A stretch of DNA of 11,454 nt, taken from positions 1 through 11,454 of the forward strand of contig JAFONG010000018.1 of assembly GCA_017418585.1 (NCBI GenBank), in the 5' to 3' direction. The position numbers and the translations under genes were made by a program. The notes beneath the pieces are model-generated. The model searched no databases and was not told the origin of the DNA. It worked only from the letters and a program-made list of their open reading frames with translations. This DNA comes from Erysipelotrichaceae bacterium. GTDB lineage: Bacteria > Bacillota_I > Bacilli_A > Erysipelotrichales > Erysipelotrichaceae. Of this stretch, positions 6,475 to 11,454 are shown piece by piece (position 1 is the stretch's first letter; every line of letters starts with the position of its first letter).

Positions 6475-7350
6475 ATGAAACTTCTGATGCTGATAAATGC
6501 CAGATCGGGAATGAAGAACTCCAAGGCACATCTTCTGGATGCGATCGATATCTTCTGTGGGAACGGCTATGAGGTCACCACCTATGTGACCCAGTCGCCA
6601 AACGATGCGGAAAGATATCTGCTGAAAAACAGAAAGAAATACGATGTCGTCTGCGTCTTTGGCGGAGACGGCACGATGAATGAAGTGTCGAATGCCCTGA
6701 TGCGCAAGGAATACAAGCCGCTGCTTGGCTATTTCCCCAGCGGGACGATGAACGACTTCGGAACGAATTTCGATCTGGGGAACGATCCTAAGACGATTGC
6801 CGAGAAGATCGTTCAGAAGAATGAGAGGCCTTTTGATGTCGGACTGTTCAATGACCGTTATTTCAACTATGTGGCGGCTTTTGGAGCGATGTGCGACGTT
6901 CCGTTTACGACGGACAGAAGCGCCAAGGAAGCTCTGGGCAATATCGCCTATATTCTGGAAGGCATCAGCCATCTTCCTGAGATCAGAAAGATTCCGGTGA
7001 AGTATTCGCTCAACGGGAAAGACTATAAACGGGATGTTCTGTTTGGCCTGATTTATTCCGGAAACAGAGTTGCGGGCATGGAGCTGGAGGATAAAAAAAG
7101 AGCGAGAGTGGATGACGGAAAGTTCAATGTCCTGCTGGTTGACTACATTCCTTCGATCTTCGAAACATCGGATCTGCTGGACTATCTGCTGCAGAAGAAA
7201 CAGCTGATCCACCGTTATCAGACCGATCACATCACTCTGGAATTTGAAGACGACAGTACCGTCTGGACACTGGATGGAGAAAAAGCCGGAACCATAGACG
7301 GGAAAGCGGAAATCACGATCATAAATAAAGCACTCAGCTTACTTGCCTGA
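6475..7350 (+). CDS. Diacylglycerol kinase-like lipid kinase (YegS/BmrU type)
   Basis: A 291-residue cytoplasmic or membrane-associated enzyme of the DagK catalytic fold, which transfers phosphate from ATP to a lipid alcohol such as diacylglycerol. Motifs in order: N-terminal LINARSG (6-12), the nucleotide-binding GGDGTMNE (63-70), PSGTMND (88-94, usually P-x-GTxND), a DDGKFNVLLVD block near 216-226, and LDGE (266-269), whose position matches the catalytic region of the family. Length is normal. An in-frame TAG at 6463-6465 rules out an upstream start, and ATG 6475 has no Shine-Dalgarno. A single-gene transcript is likely, with its own promoter and a terminator overlapping its stop codon. The exact lipid substrate is unknown. 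Confidence 0.92.
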   Translation: MKLLMLINARSGMKNSKAHLLDAIDIFCGNGYEVTTYVTQSPNDAERYLLKNRKKYDVVCVFGGDGTMNEVSNALMRKEYKPLLGYFPSGTMNDFGTNFDLGNDPKTIAEKIVQKNERPFDVGLFNDRYFNYVAAFGAMCDVPFTTDRSAKEALGNIAYILEGISHLPEIRKIPVKYSLNGKDYKRDVLFGLIYSGNRVAGMELEDKKRARVDDGKFNVLLVDYIPSIFETSDLLDYLLQKKQLIHRYQTDHITLEFEDDSTVWTLDGEKAGTIDGKAEITIINKALSLLA

Positions 7351-7363
7351 GTGCTTTTCTTTT
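7327..7363. terminator. Terminator overlapping the lipid kinase stop codon
   Basis: AAAGCACTCAG (7327-7337) pairs perfectly with CTGAGTGCTTT (7347-7357) across a nine-base loop. A T-rich tract TTTTCTTTT follows at 7355-7363. The last codons and the TGA (7348-7350) are inside the hairpin. The minus strand has a weaker TTTATTTAT tail, so it may also serve the convergent DUF937 gene ending at 7381. Confidence 0.85.
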
Positions 7364-7380
7364 GTGATCCTATGATCCGC

Positions 7381-8160
7381 TTATTTCAGTAATCCGGTAA
7401 GAAGTCCTAAGAGTTCCGTACCGTCGGCCTGAGCGGTTGTCGTCTGCTTCTGGCTGGTTCCGCCAAGAAGTGATCCTAACAGATTGCCCAGATCGGCCTG
7501 TGATGACTGTTTCTTGTTGGATGTTGCAGCCGATGTCAGCAGTGTACCCAGCAGGTTGGTTGCCAGATCGTTGCTCTGCTGCGGTTTGCTTGATGTCGTT
7601 CCGCCGAGCAGGCTGCCTAACAGAGAAGCAGGTGAGCTTGACTGTGTTGAAGTTGCGCCGCTGAGCAGTCCGAATACGTCAGTAAGATCGATGCCGTCAG
7701 AGAGGTCAACGCCGGAAGATTTTTTCTTCTTGGCTGTCGTCTGAGGCTTGCTTGCCGTTGTCGTAGCTGTTGAAAGGCTGTTGAGCAGAGCAGGAGCAAT
7801 GCTGTTGAGGACGCTGTTGACTTCCTTGGCAGACAGGTTGCTTTCTTTTGCCAGATTGTTTACGATGACGTTCTGGTCCTGGCCCAGGATGTGGGCGATG
7901 ATCTTGGCGCCGTCATCGGTATCAGCTTTGGCGATCTGCTGAGAAACCGTTTCTGTGCTGGTATGCTGTGTCAGAGCGCCTAACAGGGACTGAGCGCCTT
8001 CCTTCTTGGATGCGTTCTTTGTCATATAGCTGATCAGCAGAGGTACGGCTACCATCAGAAGCTTAGAGATCGTTTTTGACGATACACCGGTCTTCTTGGA
8101 TACGGAACTGACGGAATCGTTGGTCGTCAGTGTACCCAGCAATAACTGTAATAGATTCAT
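7381..8160 (-). CDS. DUF937 domain protein with a repetitive C-terminal half
   Basis: A 259-residue protein with no signal peptide or convincing transmembrane segment. Residues 1 to about 130 form the helical DUF937 (PF06078) region, including ISKLLMVAVPLLISYMTKNA, GAQSLLGAL, GAKIIAHILG and ALLNSL. The rest is a Ser/Thr/Gln/Lys-rich linker (KKKK at 144-147) in which short hydrophobic blocks recur: VFGLLSG (162-168), SLLGSLLGG (179-187), NLLGTLLTS (202-210), NLLGSLLGG (226-234) and the terminal LLGLLTGLL (250-258). DUF937 has no established function; the blocks look like amphipathic helices for self-association or surface binding, which is inference. AAGGAGG (8167-8173) six bases before the ATG is the strongest ribosome binding site in the window, suggesting high expression. 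Confidence 0.85.
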   Translation of the reverse strand: MNLLQLLLGTLTTNDSVSSVSKKTGVSSKTISKLLMVAVPLLISYMTKNASKKEGAQSLLGALTQHTSTETVSQQIAKADTDDGAKIIAHILGQDQNVIVNNLAKESNLSAKEVNSVLNSIAPALLNSLSTATTTASKPQTTAKKKKSSGVDLSDGIDLTDVFGLLSGATSTQSSSPASLLGSLLGGTTSSKPQQSNDLATNLLGTLLTSAATSNKKQSSQADLGNLLGSLLGGTSQKQTTTAQADGTELLGLLTGLLK

Positions 8161-8186
8161 TATGATCCTCCTTTATTACATGATGA

Positions 8187-8201
8187 AATATGAAACATAT
8201 T
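8187..8201. repeat. Small inverted repeat in the DUF937 leader
   Basis: AATATG (8187-8192), AAA, CATATT (8196-8201) is a perfect 6-bp inverted repeat overlapping the candidate -10 of the DUF937 gene. It could be an operator half-site pair or chance in AT-rich DNA. Confidence 0.3.
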
Positions 8202-8226
8202 CTATTTCTATTTTAATTCAAGTAAA
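8199..8226 (-). promoter_or_regulatory. Possible promoter of the DUF937 gene
   Basis: On the minus strand TAGAAT (8199-8204, 5 of 6) lies 16 bases downstream of TTTACT (8221-8226, 4 of 6). The region is AT-rich and offers other weak combinations, so this is the best of several candidates. Confidence 0.4.
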
Positions 8227-8292
8227 TACGAAAAATAAATAGGGAATTGTACTTAAGCGTTGGGACGAATGAAGCTTATATCAGGGAAAATG

Positions 8293-8301
8293 TGATATGA
8301 T
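8293..8301 (+). promoter_or_regulatory. Extended -10 promoter of the second ABC operon, predicted leaderless
   Basis: TGA followed by TATGAT (8296-8301, 5 of 6) gives an extended -10 element; no good -35 is found at 16-18 bases. Six bases separate it from ATG 8308, so the predicted +1 is the A of the start codon. No Shine-Dalgarno is present. Confidence 0.5.
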
Positions 8302-8307
8302 TAACTT

Positions 8308-10044
8308 ATGTTCGATCTGTTAAGAAAATATACGAAAGACGGTTTATCGGCTGCCATACTGGGACCGCTTTTTACGGTATTTGAAGTCATATTCGATGCG
8401 CTGATTCCGCTGGTCATGAAGGATATCATCGATACCGGTATCTATGAACTGAACGGAGACATGGACTATATCGTAAAGAAGGGTCTTCTGATGGTCGGTC
8501 TGGCTCTGGCTGCTGCGATTGCGGGTGCCTTGAGTGGACTGTTCGCTTCGATTTCCTCTACCAGATTTGTTAGAAACATCCGTAGGGCGATGTTTGAGAA
8601 GATACAGACCTACAGTTTTGAAAATATCGAAAAGTATCCTGTTCCGACGGTTGTTATGCGTCTGACGACGGATATGAGAATGCTGAGAATGGCCTATGTC
8701 AGTATCGTAAGAATGCTGATCAGGGCTCCTTTCAATCTGATCATAAGCGCCTATTTCGTCTTTAGGATCAGCAGGAATCTTTCGATGATCTTCCTGTTTG
8801 CGGTTCCGATCCTGGGTGTCGGACTGATTATGATCTATGTGAAAGCGCATCCTCGTTTCAGACAGATGATGCTGAAGTTCGATGCTCTGGATGCCAATCT
8901 GGAAGAAAACATCGAAGGCATCCGGGTTGTTAAGACTTTCGTAAGGGAAGAGCACGAGAAAGAGAAGTTCGAGCGTTCTTCTGCCGATGTCATGAAAGCC
9001 CAGCGTTTTGCCGAAAGGATCGTCATCATCGACCGGCCTTTCTTTGAACTGGTGATGTATGTCTGCATGATCCTGATTGCCTGGATCGGCGGCAGAAACG
9101 TCATATCCCAGACAATGACGACAGGCGATTTCCTGGCCTTCCTTTCTTACGTCAGAGCCATCCTGTTCGCTCTCCTGATGATTTCCAACGTCTTCCTGCA
9201 GGTTGTCATGGCACAGGCTTCCGTCGACAGAGCCAACGAACTGCTGTATGAAGAACCGAGCGTCACGGATACGGACAATGATCCGAATCTGGAGGTCAAA
9301 GACGGTTCGATAGAGTTTAGGAACGTTTCGTTCAAGTATTCAAGTGAAGCGGAAAAGAACGTTTTAAGTGATATTGATCTGAAGATCGAACCGGGAGAAC
9401 TCATAGGCATACTAGGCCCTACCGGTTCATCCAAGACGACTCTTGTACAGCTGATCCCGCGTCTATACGACACTTCGGAAGGCGAAGTCCTGGTTGGCGG
9501 CGTCAACGTAAAGGAATACAGGCTGGAAAAACTGCGCGATGCGGTGGCGATGGTCCTGCAGAAGAATACCCTGTTCTCGGGTACGATTGAAGAGAATATG
9601 AAGTGGGGAAACCCGGAAGCAAGCCATGAACAGATCGTAGAAGCATGTAAATACGCACAGGCGGATGATTTCATCATGCAGATGCCGAAGAAGTACGATA
9701 CGGATCTGGGCCAGGGAGGCGTCAACGTTTCCGGCGGCCAGAAGCAGAGACTGTGCATTGCCAGAGCTCTTTTGAAGCATCCGAAAATCATCATTCTGGA
9801 CGACTCCACCAGCGCGGTAGATACGGATACCGACCACAGGATTCAGCTGGCTTTGAAGGAAAAACTGGGAGGTATGACAACCATCATCATCGCCCAGAGA
9901 GTCGCTTCGGTCAAGGAGGCCGACCGTATCATCATCATGGATAACGGAAAGATCGCCGATATCGGCAATCACGAGGAACTGCTGAAGAGAAACGAAGTCT
10001 ACCGCGATCTTTACAATACACAGATGGAAGGAGCGATGGAATAA
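8308..10044 (+). CDS. ABC exporter half-transporter, degenerate subunit of a second heterodimer
   Basis: A 578-residue exporter chain with six membrane segments within about residues 15-300 and an ATPase domain from about 330. Its ATP site departs from consensus at three places: Walker A is GPTGSSKTT (370-378) with Ser375 in place of the glycine before the lysine, the catalytic Glu is Asp499 (IILDDSTSAVD), and the switch His is Gln530 (IIAQRVAS). The signature VSGGQ (474-478) is intact, so it can complete the active site of its partner. As far as I recall this combination is usual for first subunits of one Firmicutes exporter group, so it is not decay. MFDLLRKYTKDG is the usual N-terminus, supporting start 8308. 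The next gene overlaps by one base. The substrate is unknown. Confidence 0.93.
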   Translation: MFDLLRKYTKDGLSAAILGPLFTVFEVIFDALIPLVMKDIIDTGIYELNGDMDYIVKKGLLMVGLALAAAIAGALSGLFASISSTRFVRNIRRAMFEKIQTYSFENIEKYPVPTVVMRLTTDMRMLRMAYVSIVRMLIRAPFNLIISAYFVFRISRNLSMIFLFAVPILGVGLIMIYVKAHPRFRQMMLKFDALDANLEENIEGIRVVKTFVREEHEKEKFERSSADVMKAQRFAERIVIIDRPFFELVMYVCMILIAWIGGRNVISQTMTTGDFLAFLSYVRAILFALLMISNVFLQVVMAQASVDRANELLYEEPSVTDTDNDPNLEVKDGSIEFRNVSFKYSSEAEKNVLSDIDLKIEPGELIGILGPTGSSKTTLVQLIPRLYDTSEGEVLVGGVNVKEYRLEKLRDAVAMVLQKNTLFSGTIEENMKWGNPEASHEQIVEACKYAQADDFIMQMPKKYDTDLGQGGVNVSGGQKQRLCIARALLKHPKIIILDDSTSAVDTDTDHRIQLALKEKLGGMTTIIIAQRVASVKEADRIIIMDNGKIADIGNHEELLKRNEVYRDLYNTQMEGAME

Positions 10045-11454
10045 TGGCAGATACAGGCTACAGACAGCTCCGCACCTCAAGAGCGAACGATGTCGTAGGA
10101 ACGATCGTTAAGACTTTCTCATATATCGGCAGGCACTACAGATGGCAGTTCATTTTTGCGATCCTTTTCATCCTGTTGTCTTCCTTTACGGGCGTATTGA
10201 GTTCCTATCTGTTTACCCCGATCATCAACAACTACATCGTTCCGTACATCGGCATGGAGAATCCGGATCTGTCGGGATTCGTCAGGATGCTTATGCTGAT
10301 GATTGTCATCTATGCCAGCGGGCTGTTCTCTTCCTATGCCTTTAACAGGCTGATCTCCATCGTTTCCACGGGAATGCTGGATGACATGCGCAAAGACCTG
10401 TTCCGAATCATGGAAAAGCTTCCGGTGCGTTTCTTTGACACCAGAACCCATGGCGAGGTGATGAATTTCTATACCAACGACATCGACACGATAAGGCCGA
10501 TGATCGCCAACGGTTTTCCGACACTGATCTCGACCTTGATCACGATCGTCGGCTGTTTTGCCTTCATGTTTTCTTTGAATATCAGACTGACGCTGGTCGT
10601 TCTGGTTATGCTGGGACTGATGATGGTCATCACCTATGTTCTGGCGAAAGGTTCCAGAAAGACTTTTGCCGGACTGCAGAAGCAGATCTCCAACATCAAT
10701 GGCTATGCCCAGGAAATGTTCTCGGGACAGAAAGTCATCAAGGTATTCAATCATGAGAAAGAGACCATAGATGGTTTCCTGAAATACAACGACAAGCTCT
10801 ATGAATATTCCGTCAAGACCAACGCCTATGCTTCGATGCTGATGCCGATCAACGCCAATCTGGCTTATGTCACTTATGCGGTCGTTGCCGTAATCGGCGG
10901 CAAGATGTGCATTGAAGGTTCTCTCAGGATCGGCGATCTGGCTTCTTTCCTGCTGTTTGTCCGACAGTTTGCGGGACCGATCTCCAACCTTTCCCAGCAG
11001 TTCAACGGCATCATGATGTCGCTGGCCGGAGCGGAAAGAGTCTTCGATCTGATGGACAGAGAGCCGGAACTGGACTACGGCATCATCGAACTGGTCAACG
11101 TCAGAGAGGATTGCGAAGAACTGATCGAGACCGATCGCAAGACCGACCGCTGGGCCTGGAAGATTCCGGTTGATCCTGCGAAGTATGTGGAACTCGAGGG
11201 AGACATCCGTCTGGACAATGTTACCTTCCGTTATGAAGAGAATAAAGACATTCTGAAGAATATTTCCTTATATGCCAAACCTGGCCAGAAGATCGCCTTT
11301 GTCGGTTCTACCGGAGCCGGAAAGACGACGATCACCAACCTGATCAACCGTTTCTATGACGTGGAAGACGAGGAAGGTATGATCACGTTCGACGGCATAC
11401 CGATCAAGGAGATCCGCAAGGATGATCTCAGGAGGTCCGTAGGCATGGTCCTGC
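10044..11454 (+). CDS. ABC exporter half-transporter, partner of the preceding gene (3' partial)
   Basis: Translation from ATG 10044 stays open to the end of the window, giving 470 codons plus one base. AAGGAG (10028-10033) lies ten bases before the start, in the junction TAATG. Six membrane segments occupy about residues 30-310, preceded by a 30-residue cytoplasmic N-terminus. The ATPase domain begins at about 383 (VELEGDIRLDNVTF), with a canonical Walker A GSTGAGKTT at 421-429; the window stops at the Q-loop (GMVL), before the signature and Walker B. It is expected to be the catalytic chain of the pair, but those residues are not visible. The linker between the membrane and ATPase domains (about 343-382, including DRWAWKIP) is some 30 residues longer than in the gene at 2136. 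I recall a similar insert in related Firmicutes exporters. Confidence 0.92.
   Translation, partial: MADTGYRQLRTSRANDVVGTIVKTFSYIGRHYRWQFIFAILFILLSSFTGVLSSYLFTPIINNYIVPYIGMENPDLSGFVRMLMLMIVIYASGLFSSYAFNRLISIVSTGMLDDMRKDLFRIMEKLPVRFFDTRTHGEVMNFYTNDIDTIRPMIANGFPTLISTLITIVGCFAFMFSLNIRLTLVVLVMLGLMMVITYVLAKGSRKTFAGLQKQISNINGYAQEMFSGQKVIKVFNHEKETIDGFLKYNDKLYEYSVKTNAYASMLMPINANLAYVTYAVVAVIGGKMCIEGSLRIGDLASFLLFVRQFAGPISNLSQQFNGIMMSLAGAERVFDLMDREPELDYGIIELVNVREDCEELIETDRKTDRWAWKIPVDPAKYVELEGDIRLDNVTFRYEENKDILKNISLYAKPGQKIAFVGSTGAGKTTITNLINRFYDVEDEEGMITFDGIPIKEIRKDDLRRSVGMVL

Noticed and set aside
6424..7230. 268-residue open frame antisense to the lipid kinase
   Set aside because: It mirrors a well-supported gene, shows no recognisable motif and has no ribosome binding site. 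Long antisense frames are common opposite such codon usage.
8254..8278. TAAGC / GCTTA as a hairpin or riboswitch-like element upstream of 8308
   Set aside because: Only five base pairs with a 15-base loop in AT-rich DNA; no known RNA motif, and it lies upstream of the predicted start of transcription.
10119..10754. 211-residue open frame antisense to the last ABC gene, rich in Asp, His and Gln
   Set aside because: The composition is that of the reverse complement of membrane-protein codons; there is no domain and the opposite strand is clearly coding.

Overview
The window looks like chromosomal DNA of a Firmicutes (Bacillota) bacterium of moderate GC content. The basis is AGA-rich arginine usage, GGAGG-type ribosome binding sites, sigma-A-type promoters, short hairpin-plus-U terminators and the gene families present. 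A member of the Erysipelotrichia or a nearby group is my best guess, from the DUF937 protein and the ABC exporter types, but the sequence here does not prove it. I see no tRNA, rRNA, CRISPR array, insertion sequence, phage gene or attachment site. No gene-free stretch exceeds 300 bases; the longest is about 147 bases (8161-8307).

Layout: (1) 1-291 is the tail of an ABC exporter subunit whose D-loop aspartate is replaced by valine, followed by a terminator. (2) 361-4593 is a plus-strand operon: two ABC exporter half-transporters that look like a heterodimer with one degenerate and one catalytic ATP site, then an AlkZ-related protein of unclear function. A near-consensus promoter sits inside the preceding terminator region. 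(3) 4590-6404 holds small housekeeping-type genes: a cyclophilin on the minus strand, a C_GCAxxG_C_C family cysteine protein on the plus strand, and a minus-strand Nudix hydrolase/GtrA-like membrane protein pair. (4) 6475-7350 is a BmrU/YegS-type lipid kinase on the plus strand. (5) 7381-8160 is a DUF937 protein on the minus strand with a repetitive C-terminal half. (6) 8308 to the end is a second plus-strand ABC exporter pair. Its first subunit is catalytically degenerate, and the second runs off the window shortly after its Walker A motif.

In all there are five ABC exporter half-transporters belonging to three units. The two units visible from their start place the degenerate subunit first and the second gene at an overlapping TAATG. 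The substrates are unknown; drug, peptide or lipid export are all possible.

The most interesting signals are regulatory. Three genes (Nudix, lipid kinase, third ABC gene) have a -10 element exactly six bases upstream of the ATG and no Shine-Dalgarno sequence, as expected for leaderless mRNAs. Other genes in the window have strong GGAGG-type sites. The cyclophilin and cysteine-protein genes share overlapping divergent promoters. Several terminators are folded into the ends of coding regions. I found no clearly new multi-gene system.
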